Source of the DNA: Erythrobacter donghaensis
GTDB lineage: Bacteria; Pseudomonadota; Alphaproteobacteria; Sphingomonadales; Sphingomonadaceae
Reading direction: 5' to 3'
Assembly (NCBI RefSeq): GCF_001557325.1
Contig: NZ_LSJS01000263.1
Coordinates: 1-16,302, forward strand
DNA length: 16,302 bases
Shown: in pieces, positions 1 to 6,873 of the stretch
How positions within the stretch are numbered: the stretch's first letter is position 1
Layout: each line of letters begins with the position of its first letter
Notes under the pieces: generated by a model
The model's input: the letters and a program-made list of their open reading frames with translations, nothing else
The model's database searches: none
Told to the model about the DNA's origin: nothing
Position numbers and translations under genes: made by a program

Positions 1-55
1 ATTGCCTGGATGTCCTCGGGCAAGTCGATGACCCGCTCACGGTAGCGCCGTTCCT
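1..55 (-). other. Left flank of the transposon, possibly the edge of a minus-strand gene
   Basis: Fifty-five bases lie outside the transposon. On the minus strand they are open in one frame and read ERRYRERVIDLPEDIQA, which has the look of real coding sequence (charged, amphipathic). The fragment is too short to name. One plus-strand frame is also open, so the strand is not certain. If it is a gene, it continues beyond the left edge of the window. Confidence 0.25.
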
Positions 56-93
56 GGGGTCAGTTCTGGCTGAGGGCGGAATGACACCCTAAG
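56..93 (+). repeat. Left terminal inverted repeat (38 bp)
   Basis: It reads GGGGTCAGTTCTGG at the outer end and ATGACACCCTAAG at the inner end. It matches the reverse complement of 4298-4335 at 35 of 38 positions, with differences at repeat positions 7, 12 and 24. The last codons of tnpA overlap its inner five bases. Confidence 0.95.
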
Positions 94-2986
94 CGGCGGA
101 GTCCTTGGGCCAAAGGTACTCACCAGTGAGAAGGATGTGGGCCCACCCGAGCGGCGAGATATGGGCGAGAAGATGGTCGGGGGTATCGAGCCCTTCGCGG
201 CGGCGAGCTTCGACGGCATGGCCGAGATGCAGGGTGTTCCAGTAGACGATGATGGCGGTCAGTAGGTTGAGGCCAGCGATCCGGTAATGCTGACCCTCCG
301 TCGTGCGGTCGCGGATTTCGCCCTGACGGCCAATGCGCAGGGCATTTTTCAACGCATGATGTGCCTCACCTTTGTTGAGGCCCACCTGTGCACGGCGCTG
401 CATACCGGCGTCGAGAATCCATTCGACGATGAATAGCGTCCGCTCGATCCGGCCCACCTCGCGCAGCGCGGCTGCAAGATCGTTCTGGCGCGGATAGGCG
501 GCGAGCTTGCGCAAGATGCTGCTCGGCGCGACCTGCCCCGCGCTCATGGTGGCGGCGCAGCGGAACAGGTCGGGCCAGTTGGAAACGATCAGCGCCTCAC
601 GAACCTTGCCGCCCACCAGCGGGCGCAGCTCGCTCGGCGTGGTGGCAGGGTCGAATACGTACAGTCGTTTGGATGGGAGGTCGCGGATGCGCAGCACAAG
701 GCGGTAGCCGAGCATGGCGCTGATCCCGAACAGATGATCGGTGAACCCGCCAGTGTCGGCGTATTGCTCTTCGATCCGTCGCCCTGCCTCATTCATCGTC
801 AGCCCGTCGAGCAGGTAAGGTGCTTCGCTGACTGTGGCTGGAATAGTCCGCGATGCAAACGGCGCGAAGCGGTCGTTGACGTGAGTATAGGCCTTGATTC
901 CGGGATCGTTGCCGTAGCGGGCGTTGATCGTGTTCATCGCCTCGCCCTGCCGTGCTGCGGGGAAGAACTGGCCATCGGCCGATGCGGCTCTACCCATACC
1001 CCACACCTGGGCCATCGGCAGCGCCCCTTGCGCCGCGACCACGTTGGCCAGCGCCTGGTCGATCGCCTCGCTTTCGACGTGCCAGCGCGCGAGACGGGAG
1101 AGTTGCCAATAGTCGTGGGTGTTGGAAGCCTCTGCCATCTTACGCAGGCCCAAATTCAGGCCCTCGGCGAGCAGGACGTTGAGCAGACCAATTCGGTCGC
1201 CGCACGGCACGCCGGTGCGCAGATGCGTGAAGGCATCGGTGAAACCCAGCGCGGTATCGACTTCGAGCAGCAGATCGGTGATGCGGACGGGCGGCAGGCG
1301 GCGATACAGATCGAGCATCAGATCCTCGATCCCATCCGGCGCGTCGGCGGTGAGGCGATCAATGCGCAGCGTGCCGTCTTCGATGCTGCCTTTCGGAATT
1401 GTACCGCTGCGCGCGGCGCGACCGAGCCGGGCAAGGCCATCGGCGAGACGCACCTTGCGGTCAGCCAGCCAGACATGCGGGTCGGACGGGACCGCTAGCT
1501 TCGCGGCATGCGCGACCGCCATCGGCACGAGGACGTGGCGCAGGTCACCATACCGATGCGAGCGGTCGAACCAGATGTCGCCCGAGCGCAGCGCGTCGCG
1601 CAGGTGGAACATGACCGCGACTTCCCGGAGGCGGGCATCATCATCGCCCTTCGCCCGCAACTGTCGCCGCCATTTGGAATGCGGGCGCAAGAAATCGTCG
1701 GCCGCCGGAACTGCGCCCCTGGTAGCGATGGCGGTAGCCGCGTCCAGCAAAGGCCGTGCAACCGCCGCAGCTTTGAGGTCGAGGCATCGCAGCATGCGCG
1801 GGGCATACCGACGGAAGCGGTGATACCCCTGATCAACATAGGCCAGCGGATCGTCGCCCAAGGTGTCCGTCAACGTCTTGGCCGTAGCGACGAGACTGGT
1901 GAGCCGTTCCCATCCCGCCCCGCGCGCGACCGCATCTTCCAGCGACGCGCCGTCGCCATGCGCTTCGAGCAATGATTGACCGAGTGCAGTGAAGCCGTTC
2001 AAAGTCGCAGTGGTAGCGCCTCTGGTTTCTACGACCCGCGCGTCATGCAGTTGCTTCGCGTCGCGCCAGGTGCGGCCAACGATCCGGTCATGTGTTTCGA
2101 TCACCGCATCCGCCGTCGCAGTGGCCCATTCAATGACGCAAACCGCCATGATAGCGCGGCGCCGATCGGCGCCGAGATCGCGCAGGCCATCGGCGAAGTA
2201 GCGCTCGCCCTGCCGGCGTAGCCGGGCGACGCGATGCGGTGGAACACCGGCAAGTAAACCATCATTGAGGTTCATCGCGCGCAGGAACTCGAGCCGGTCG
2301 AGCAGCCGGTTCGCCGCGGCGGAGTTGTTGCCCGGCTCAATCCGGCGCAGCCAGATGAAGCGGCTGATCGCCCCCGGCAGCATCTCGGTAGTCAGTCGGT
2401 CGAGCCCATCACAGGCGACGGGATCGAGACGGGCTGCGATCCGCTTCTCGATCTGGCGTTCGGCGGCGACGAGCGCGTCCGCGCACAACCGCTCGATTGT
2501 CGTGATCGCTGGCAGGATGGTCATGGTTTCACGGCAGCGGGCAATGAAGCGCCGGGCAAGGTCGTCGTTTGAGCGTGCCTGCTCGGCTTCGGCGAGAAGC
2601 CAATCCCGGAACGCCCTGGCATGCGGTCCCTGTCCGGGGAACATCCTGTATCCGTAGATGCGGCGCAGCGCCTCCATGTGCTGGTGCCGGGTTTGGCGTC
2701 GAACGGCATAGGACGCGAGCGTGTCGCCAGCGATGCCAAGCTGGGCACCTAGAAAGGCGGACACGGCGTGGGGGATCAGTTCGCCGGGAGCAAGCGTCCG
2801 ACCTGGATATCGCAGCGCACACAACTGCAGGGCGAACCCGATGCGGTTCTCCGGTCGGCGCCGCCGGTCGATATGGATCAGGTCATCGGCTGCCAGAATA
2901 TAATGCCGCAGCAGCGCCGCTTCGTCAGTCGGCAGGTCGAGTAGGGCCGAACGCTGTCGGGCGCTGAGGATATGGCGTCTCGGCAT
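89..2986 (-). CDS. tnpA: Tn3-family transposase TnpA
   Basis: This is the DDE transposase of the element; it binds the 38-bp ends and carries out replicative transposition. The 965 residues match the usual Tn3-family length (about 960-1000). The N-terminal part is the DNA-binding region (DUF4158-like), with the family pattern of N-R-x-G-F-A-x-Q-L-C near residues 47-56. The catalytic triad is visible in the C-terminal domain: D671 in SADGQ, D744 in YADTGG and E874 in NKGEA. The ending LGWAHILLTGEYLW is typical of the family. The ATG lies just inside the res-like dyad, so resolvase binding would be expected to repress it. The stop codon falls inside the left inverted repeat. No frameshift or internal stop is seen. 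Long antisense frames across this gene are shadows of its GC-rich codons. Confidence 0.97.
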   Translation of the reverse strand: MPRRHILSARQRSALLDLPTDEAALLRHYILAADDLIHIDRRRRPENRIGFALQLCALRYPGRTLAPGELIPHAVSAFLGAQLGIAGDTLASYAVRRQTRHQHMEALRRIYGYRMFPGQGPHARAFRDWLLAEAEQARSNDDLARRFIARCRETMTILPAITTIERLCADALVAAERQIEKRIAARLDPVACDGLDRLTTEMLPGAISRFIWLRRIEPGNNSAAANRLLDRLEFLRAMNLNDGLLAGVPPHRVARLRRQGERYFADGLRDLGADRRRAIMAVCVIEWATATADAVIETHDRIVGRTWRDAKQLHDARVVETRGATTATLNGFTALGQSLLEAHGDGASLEDAVARGAGWERLTSLVATAKTLTDTLGDDPLAYVDQGYHRFRRYAPRMLRCLDLKAAAVARPLLDAATAIATRGAVPAADDFLRPHSKWRRQLRAKGDDDARLREVAVMFHLRDALRSGDIWFDRSHRYGDLRHVLVPMAVAHAAKLAVPSDPHVWLADRKVRLADGLARLGRAARSGTIPKGSIEDGTLRIDRLTADAPDGIEDLMLDLYRRLPPVRITDLLLEVDTALGFTDAFTHLRTGVPCGDRIGLLNVLLAEGLNLGLRKMAEASNTHDYWQLSRLARWHVESEAIDQALANVVAAQGALPMAQVWGMGRAASADGQFFPAARQGEAMNTINARYGNDPGIKAYTHVNDRFAPFASRTIPATVSEAPYLLDGLTMNEAGRRIEEQYADTGGFTDHLFGISAMLGYRLVLRIRDLPSKRLYVFDPATTPSELRPLVGGKVREALIVSNWPDLFRCAATMSAGQVAPSSILRKLAAYPRQNDLAAALREVGRIERTLFIVEWILDAGMQRRAQVGLNKGEAHHALKNALRIGRQGEIRDRTTEGQHYRIAGLNLLTAIIVYWNTLHLGHAVEARRREGLDTPDHLLAHISPLGWAHILLTGEYLWPKDSAA

Positions 2987-2993
2987 GCACGGC

Positions 2994-3027
2994 TTGTCCC
3001 TATTGAACAGAAGTCTGTTTTGGACAA
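2994..3027. promoter_or_regulatory. Putative res recombination site / resolvase operator
   Basis: The tnpA-tnpR intergenic region holds a 34-bp imperfect dyad with outer arms TTGTCC (2994-2999) and GGACAA (3022-3027). Inside is a nearly central palindrome AACAGA-AG-TCTGTT (3006-3019). Half-sites beginning TGTCC fit the known preference of Tn3-type resolvases, and the position between divergent tnpA and tnpR is where res lies in these elements. Accessory subsites II and III were not resolved by eye. The site would be used to resolve cointegrates and to repress both genes. Confidence 0.7.
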
Positions 3028-3081
3028 CACTGACCCCACGCAGATCAAGGCTTTTCGAGGCCTAATTCCAGAAGGGTTCAA

Positions 3082-3711
3082 TTGGGACAGCGCGCCGCCA
3101 TCTACGCCAGGGTCTCGACAGCCGACCAGTCGTGCGAGCGGCAGCTTCGCGACCTCGCCGGTTTTGCCGAGCGTGGCGGCTATGAGGTGGTCGAGGTCTT
3201 TCGAGAAACCGCCTCGGGGATGAAGGCCAACCGATCGGCACGTGCCGAAGTGATGAAGCTGGCCCAGGCGCGCCACATTGATGCGATCCTTGTCACCGAA
3301 CTCAGTCGTTGGGGGCGCTCGACGCAGGACCTGCTCGATACGCTCAACCGGCTGTCGGGCTGGCGCGTGTCGGTGGTCGCGATGAGCGGCATGACCTTCG
3401 AGGTCGATACGCCGCACGGTCGTATGATGGCGACGATGCTCGCAGGCATTGCGCAGTTCGAGCGCGACATGCTCAGCGAGCGGGTTCGCTCCGGCCTCGC
3501 CGCGGCACGGGCGCGGGGTCGGAAACTCGGGCGGCAGACCGGCGTCCGCCCGAAGTCGGATCGGCTTGCCCCCAAGGTGCTAGCCCTTGTTGCCGAGGGG
3601 CGCAGCTATCGCTGGATAGCCCGGGACCTCGGCCTCAGCAAGAATACTGTCGCCGCAATCGTCGGACGCTCCAGGGCGGACATGGATCACAAGGTCGAGG
3701 TGGCGGCATGA
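3082..3711 (+). CDS. tnpR: Serine resolvase TnpR
   Basis: This is a site-specific recombinase of the resolvase/invertase family that resolves transposition cointegrates at res. The 209 residues carry the N-terminal catalytic domain with the nucleophile S12 in YARVSTADQ, the conserved ELSRWGRS segment, and the stretch around GIAQFERDMLSERVRSGLAAA that forms the long dimer helix. A C-terminal helix-turn-helix follows (about residues 160-195, SYRWIARDLGLSKNTV). The start is TTG at 3082, chosen because AGAAGGG at 3070-3076 lies five bases upstream and no ATG gives the N-terminal GQRAAIYARVS that the family needs. The stop overlaps the start of the passenger gene as ATGA, so the two are translationally coupled. 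Confidence 0.95.
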   Translation: MGQRAAIYARVSTADQSCERQLRDLAGFAERGGYEVVEVFRETASGMKANRSARAEVMKLAQARHIDAILVTELSRWGRSTQDLLDTLNRLSGWRVSVVAMSGMTFEVDTPHGRMMATMLAGIAQFERDMLSERVRSGLAAARARGRKLGRQTGVRPKSDRLAPKVLALVAEGRSYRWIARDLGLSKNTVAAIVGRSRADMDHKVEVAA

Positions 3712-4247
3712 GCGTCGCGCCGGATGTCGGACGAAAGCACAGGATGAAGACCGCCGCGCTTGGATGCATTACGTACCTGGCGATTGCAGGCTTCGTCTTC
3801 GGTAGCTTGCTGAAGCCAGTATTCCTCGCGACGATCTGGTCAGATAGACTGGGCGCGCCTCACTGGCTCTGGATCGTATCCGCTTGCTTCGCGGTCGGAG
3901 CGACCAGCTTTTTGATACCGGCTCGGTTTTCGATCGTTCGAGGCCCCATTTTTGTAGCGGTGGCGCTGGCGGGCTCTCTACTCTCAGTCGGAGCTTATGC
4001 GGATAATCTGAGATTGAAGGCGTTGAACGAGTTCGGTGCTGACCGGCAAACCCAACACTCGTTTTTAGAATCGGTCCGGCATGCCCCGGAAGAATTTCAG
4101 TTCTTCCTGCATACCGCCGTCATGAAGCACTGCGTGCCATATGCATGGAGCTATCGAACGATGAACTTCTATCGCATACCTTTGAGGGCAGCGGTCAACG
4201 TCATGCCTGCAAGGTGGCTGACGGAATGTTCTATCCATCGAGAGTGA
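3708..4247 (+). CDS. Transposon passenger: small membrane protein of unknown function
   Basis: I do not recognise this 179-residue protein. It has three likely membrane helices (about residues 17-40, 54-74 and 78-98), then a soluble tail with a central Gln/His-rich stretch and a conserved-looking end (NFYRIPLRAAVNVMPARW). The start ATG overlaps the tnpR stop as ATGA, so it should be co-transcribed and translationally coupled with tnpR. A second ATG at 3744 is possible. It ends 50 bp before the right inverted repeat, so it is the only passenger of the element. The coupling hints at a role in the life of the transposon or in plasmid or host stability rather than random cargo; this is inference. 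There is no resemblance to known metal or drug resistance proteins. Confidence 0.7.
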   Translation: MSVAPDVGRKHRMKTAALGCITYLAIAGFVFGSLLKPVFLATIWSDRLGAPHWLWIVSACFAVGATSFLIPARFSIVRGPIFVAVALAGSLLSVGAYADNLRLKALNEFGADRQTQHSFLESVRHAPEEFQFFLHTAVMKHCVPYAWSYRTMNFYRIPLRAAVNVMPARWLTECSIHRE

Positions 4248-4297
4248 CGCAGTTTGTGATCAATGGCAGCCGCGGCGACGGCAAGGACAGCTATTCC

Positions 4298-4335
4298 CTT
4301 AGGGTGTCATTTCGCCCTCAGCCGGAACCGACCCC
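4298..4335 (-). repeat. Right terminal inverted repeat (38 bp)
   Basis: This is the reverse-complement partner of 56-93, matching at 35 of 38 positions, with GGGG at the outer end (bases 4332-4335 read CCCC on the plus strand). It marks the right boundary of the transposon. Confidence 0.95.
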
Positions 4336-4482
4336 AATGCGGTGGGCGAAGAGCTGGATCCAAGCGATTCACGTCGCGCTGGGGCCTATGCCGAAACCAT
4401 AAATGACCGGGCCGGCTGGCAGCGCTCTGCCGAACTTGTCGCGCCGACCATTTCATCGGAGTTTTGTAAAACTCTGATATAA
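4336..4482 (+). other. Possible tail of a gene cut by the transposon or by a later rearrangement
   Basis: Directly outside the right inverted repeat one frame stays open for 48 codons to a TAA at 4480-4482. It reads NAVGEELDPSDSRRAGAYAE and onward. The composition is plausible for a soluble protein, but no family is recognised and no start is present. The last codons coincide with a palindrome, which weakens the coding reading. Its strand is opposite to the possible coding strand of the left flank, so the two flanks are unlikely to be halves of one gene. Confidence 0.25.
4455..4478. repeat. 24-nt palindrome with 2-nt centre
   Basis: A perfect 7-bp inverted repeat GAGTTTT-GT-AAAACTC (4459-4474) extends by one wobble pair and ATC/GAT on the outside. 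As RNA it is a strong hairpin, but no T-run follows directly, so it is a weak terminator candidate. The AT-rich downstream DNA to about 4500 would also suit a protein-binding or recombination site. Confidence 0.5.
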
Positions 4483-4781
4483 TTCATTAAAATTGGTCAT
4501 TTTTGGCCTGTGTAGGAACTGTGTAGAAGTTTTTGCGGATTGTGGCGAATGTCGGCGACTTGAGTCCGAAGTTATCTCGCAATTATATGGCCGATGACGA
4601 AAAGGGATTCGGGCGTCGTCAGACCCATCGAGGCAATCCGTTTTCGGCCATTTTGCTACAGCACTCACCTGTGCAAGCTCTCTTCATCCCCGCACGGCTC
4701 GGCTCCAAACCCAGCTGGGGAAAGCTGGGGGTCACGTCAGTCGCCTTACGCGAACGAAATCGACCGACATTTGAAAAGGGG
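4483..4781. other. About 300 bp with no recognised gene
   Basis: No frame on either strand gives a protein that I recognise. A minus-strand frame of 71 codons overlaps the region but has no convincing start or domain. The left part is AT-rich; a short inverted repeat (CCCAGCT, 6-nt loop, AGCTGGG at 4710-4729) lies downstream of the merR-like gene as read on the minus strand but lacks a T-run. It is probably debris between the transposon and the metal cluster. Confidence 0.5.
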
Positions 4782-5168
4782 TTATGCTCCAAATGCCCGG
4801 ATGATCGGGCAAGCACCCGAGGTGCCGCTGGCGCATTCCTTGGCCAGTTGTCCAAGAGCATCGCGTGCTGCCTGCAATTCCGCAATTTTCTGATCGAGCG
4901 CAACGATCCGCGCTTCGGCCATCGCCCGTGCTTTAGGGCGGTCGTCCGTGGCATCGAGCGCCAGCAATTCCCCGATCTCGTCGAGCGTGAAACCTGCTGT
5001 CTGCGCTTGCCGGACAAAGCGCAGGCGGCGGAGGTCATCGGCATCGTATCGCCTGACGCCGCCATCGCGCGACGGCGTTCCGATCAACCCCCGCCGCTGA
5101 TAGTAGCGGACTGTCTCGACCCCTACGCTGCCAGCCTTTGCAAGCTTTCCGATGGTCATCGCATTCAT
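4782..5168 (-). CDS. MerR-family metal/redox-type regulator
   Basis: This is a 128-residue MerR-family transcription factor with an N-terminal winged helix-turn-helix (MTIGKLAKAGSVGVETVRYY, then RRGL and GGVRRY), a dimer-forming coiled coil (about residues 75-110), and a C-terminal loop ECASGTSGACPII. Two cysteines sit where mercuric MerR has Cys117 and Cys126, but the Cys82 position at the start of the long helix is not a cysteine (TDDRPKARAM), so classical trigonal Hg(II) binding is unlikely. I chose the ATG at 5166-5168 because a GGAG lies seven bases upstream; a longer frame to 5240 would run through the promoter. It diverges from the glutaredoxin fusion gene and should control it through the shared mer-like promoter. 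The effector is unknown: a thiol-binding metal, metalloid or redox signal is possible. Confidence 0.88.
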   Translation of the reverse strand: MNAMTIGKLAKAGSVGVETVRYYQRRGLIGTPSRDGGVRRYDADDLRRLRFVRQAQTAGFTLDEIGELLALDATDDRPKARAMAEARIVALDQKIAELQAARDALGQLAKECASGTSGACPIIRAFGA

Positions 5169-5171
5169 CGC

Positions 5172-5203
5172 TTGACTCCGTACCATAGTCCGAAACCTAT
5201 GTA
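5172..5203 (+). promoter_or_regulatory. MerR-type promoter/operator of the glutaredoxin fusion gene
   Basis: TTGACT (-35, 5172-5177) is followed by a 20-bp spacer and TATGTA (-10, 5198-5203); reading the -10 one base earlier gives 19 bp. Over-long 19-20 bp spacers are the hallmark of MerR-activated promoters. The spacer begins CCGTAC and contains GTCCGAA as an imperfect second arm, similar to the mer operator. It lies right at the start of the divergent regulator, as in mer operons. Confidence 0.75.
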
Positions 5204-5238
5204 GGTCAGGTGATGCTATCCGCCAAGAAGGAACACCC

Positions 5239-6036
5239 ATGACTCAAGCCGCAATGTCAACGCCAGCGAAGGCGAGCGCCGCCGCCAAAACTGCAACCAT
5301 TTACCGTATGGTGATGCCGAACCATATTTGCCCTTATGGGTTAAAGGCGCTCGATCTCTTGAAGCGCAAGGGCTTCACTGTCGAGGATCGCTGGCTGACC
5401 ACACGCGAGGAAACCGACGCCCTCAAGGTGAAACACAATGTCCAGACGACGCCGCAAATCTTTATCGGCGGCGAGCGGATTGGCGGGCATGACGATCTGC
5501 GCCGTTATCTAGGCCTGTCGGTCGCCGATCCCAAGGCGACGACCTATCAGCCGGTCATCGCGCTGTTCTCGATGGCGGTATTGATGGCGCTTGCTGCCAG
5601 CTTTGCGGTCTATGGCTCGCCCTTCACGATCCGCGCGGGCGAATGGTTCATTGCGTTCAGCATGTGTATCTTGGCGATGCTTAAGCTCCAGAACGTCGAC
5701 AAGTTTGCAACGATGTTCCTGAACTACGATCTGCTCGCGAAACGCTGGGTGCCGTATTCGCGCATCTATCCGTTCGGCGAAGGATTGGCGGGCGTATTGA
5801 TGGCGGCAGACGCTCTCAATTGGGTGTCGATCCCGGTCGCGCTCACGATCGGCACCATCGGCGCGGTCTCGGTGTTCAAAGCGGTCTATATCGACAGGCG
5901 CGAACTTAAATGCGCGTGCGTCGGTGGCGACAGCAATGTCCCGCTCGGCTTCGTCTCGCTGACCGAGAATGTGATGATGGTCGCGATGGCGATGTGGATG
6001 CTTTTCGGTGGACACATGATGAGCTCCACAATGTGA
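5239..6036 (+). CDS. Glutaredoxin-MauE/DoxX fusion membrane protein
   Basis: This 265-residue protein joins a glutaredoxin domain (about residues 19-93) to a MauE/DoxX-like membrane domain. The first part has the redox motif CPYG (C31-G34), the cis-proline segment TTPQIFI (70-76) and GGHDDL, all glutaredoxin hallmarks. The second part has four to five hydrophobic segments between about 104 and 257, with a cytoplasmic or membrane-edge CxC in KCACVGG (C225, C227). ATG at 5239 has a good AAGAAGGA before it. MauE/DoxX proteins pass electrons across the membrane to periplasmic thiols, so a thiol-reduction or metal-thiol handling role is likely. Control by the divergent MerR-type regulator suggests induction by a thiol-reactive metal. 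The exact substrate cannot be read from the sequence. Confidence 0.88.
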   Translation: MTQAAMSTPAKASAAAKTATIYRMVMPNHICPYGLKALDLLKRKGFTVEDRWLTTREETDALKVKHNVQTTPQIFIGGERIGGHDDLRRYLGLSVADPKATTYQPVIALFSMAVLMALAASFAVYGSPFTIRAGEWFIAFSMCILAMLKLQNVDKFATMFLNYDLLAKRWVPYSRIYPFGEGLAGVLMAADALNWVSIPVALTIGTIGAVSVFKAVYIDRRELKCACVGGDSNVPLGFVSLTENVMMVAMAMWMLFGGHMMSSTM

Positions 6037-6110
6037 AAACTCGGCGGAGGGGTATAATCCTGTCCCAATTCCTCGCGGTACGGATTTGCAACCACAAACG
6101 CATAGGAATC

Positions 6111-6135
6111 GGGGTTTGTAGCTCGGGCGACGTAT
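6111..6135 (+). promoter_or_regulatory. Candidate ECF (CnrH-type) promoter of the cnrYXH module
   Basis: GGGG at 6111-6114, 16 bases, then CGTAT at 6131-6135. The same motif with the same spacing precedes the efflux operon. CGTAT lies 33 bp before the cnrY ATG, leaving a short leader with a GAGG ribosome site at 6152-6155. Assignment to the sigma factor is inference. Confidence 0.45.
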
Positions 6136-6163
6136 AGCTGGACAGGATAGTGAGGTAAACATC

Positions 6164-6433
6164 ATGGATATTGAGAACGCACTGGCGCGATTGGCGAAAG
6201 CGCCTTTGGATCAGATTGATTTATCGCAAATCGAAGTGGGGGTCATGCGTAGCCTGGCCCAAACTAAAGTTGTCATCAAATCGCAGACGTCGATAAGGGT
6301 TGGAGCTATTACGGCGGCTCTGATCGTCGGCGTCGGCCTTGGCGGTGCCGCCGCTGCGGCCAGCCAAAGTCGCGAGACTTTGGTTTCGGGCGCACATTTG
6401 GCGCCGTCGGCGTTGCTGGCGCTACCCTCATGA
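6164..6433 (+). CDS. cnrY: CnrY-like membrane anti-sigma factor
   Basis: This is an 89-residue protein with a cytoplasmic N-terminal part (about 1-44), one membrane helix (about 45-67, VGAITAALIVGVGLGG) and a short periplasmic tail. Sequence alone would not name it. Its size, topology and place as first gene of a three-gene module match CnrY of Cupriavidus (about 95 residues), which holds the sigma factor CnrH at the membrane until CnrX signals metal. The N-terminal LDQIDLSQIEVGVMRSL segment would be the amphipathic sigma-binding part. GAGG at 6152-6155 precedes the ATG by eight bases. The stop overlaps the next start (ATGA), so synthesis of anti-sigma and sensor is coupled. Confidence 0.75.
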   Translation: MDIENALARLAKAPLDQIDLSQIEVGVMRSLAQTKVVIKSQTSIRVGAITAALIVGVGLGGAAAAASQSRETLVSGAHLAPSALLALPS

Positions 6434-6873
6434 GTTCAGCACGTCGCGCGATCATATTGACGGTGATCTTGGCATTTCTGGCTGGCCTGAGCGGTGCTTT
6501 CGTAGGCACGAAGTTGCTCGCTCCAAAAGAGACGCCCGACAATGCGCTCCACGCGATGCTGCATAGCAAATTGAACCTGTCGGCAGCCCAAGAAAAAAAT
6601 ATTGCCGCAGAAGAGAGGCGTTTTGCCCTCATCCGTGGGCAGCTTGAGGCCGATGCCCATAGCGCCAATGTAGAACTGGCCAGGGCAATCCAGACCAGCA
6701 AGCGCGACGGTCCCGAAGTGCAGATGGCAATCGAACATGTTCATAGGACTCTGGGAAATTACCAGAAGCAAACGGTCAGCCATATTTTTAGAATGCGGGC
6801 AGTTCTTACGCCAGAACAGGCGGAAATCTTTGATCGCTCCGTAGTGCAAGCGTTGATGCAAGAAGCCCAGTGA
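6430..6873 (+). CDS. cnrX: CnrX-like periplasmic metal sensor
   Basis: This 147-residue sensor has an N-terminal membrane anchor (about residues 7-27) and an all-helical periplasmic domain, the same length as CnrX (148). Metal ligands of CnrX (H42, H46, E63, H119, M123) have counterparts at H41, H45, E61 or E62, H118 and M122; the pattern H-x3-H and SHIFRMRAVL are clear. In CnrX these bind Ni(II) or Co(II), and the methionine is the switch ligand. The distance between ligands is kept to within a residue. It overlaps the upstream gene by ATGA and the sigma factor by GTGA, so all three are translated as a unit. It belongs to the broader CnrX/CzcI/Spy-type heavy-metal resistance fold, but the ligand set argues for true CnrX function. 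Confidence 0.88.
   Translation: MSSARRAIILTVILAFLAGLSGAFVGTKLLAPKETPDNALHAMLHSKLNLSAAQEKNIAAEERRFALIRGQLEADAHSANVELARAIQTSKRDGPEVQMAIEHVHRTLGNYQKQTVSHIFRMRAVLTPEQAEIFDRSVVQALMQEAQ

Larger units (their letters stand above)
56..4335. mobile_element. Tn3-family transposon with tnpA, tnpR and a membrane-protein passenger
   Basis: The unit is bounded by 38-bp inverted repeats that both start GGGG at the outer end and finish CCCTAAG inside, the classic Tn3-family pattern. It contains a full-length transposase on the minus strand, a divergent serine resolvase, a res-like dyad between them, and one passenger gene next to the right end. The layout and the transposase and resolvase sizes resemble the Tn163/Tn5393 branch; that placement is from memory. 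The flanking pentamers are TTCCT on the left and AATGC on the right, so no 5-bp target duplication remains. This suggests rearrangement after insertion or recombination between copies. Both recombination genes look intact, so the element may be active. Confidence 0.93.

Noticed and set aside
734..1498. Long plus-strand open frame (254 codons) opposite tnpA
   Set aside because: It lies wholly antisense to an intact transposase with catalytic motifs and shows no domain; it is a shadow of GC-rich codons.
4509..4526. Short direct repeat TGTGTAG
   Set aside because: Two copies only; too short to mean an array or iteron.
4778..4787. GGGGTTATGC, like the start of Tn4651-type ends
   Set aside because: Only ten bases agree and they overlap the last codons and stop of the merR-like gene, which ends naturally.
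5169..5240. Longer N-terminus of the MerR-type regulator
   Set aside because: It would cover the mer-like promoter, and an ATG at 5166-5168 has a good ribosome site and gives the normal family start.
6053..6058. TATAAT as a sigma-70 -10 for cnrY
   Set aside because: No acceptable -35 at 16-18 bp upstream, and it is over 100 bp from the start; the ECF motif fits better.
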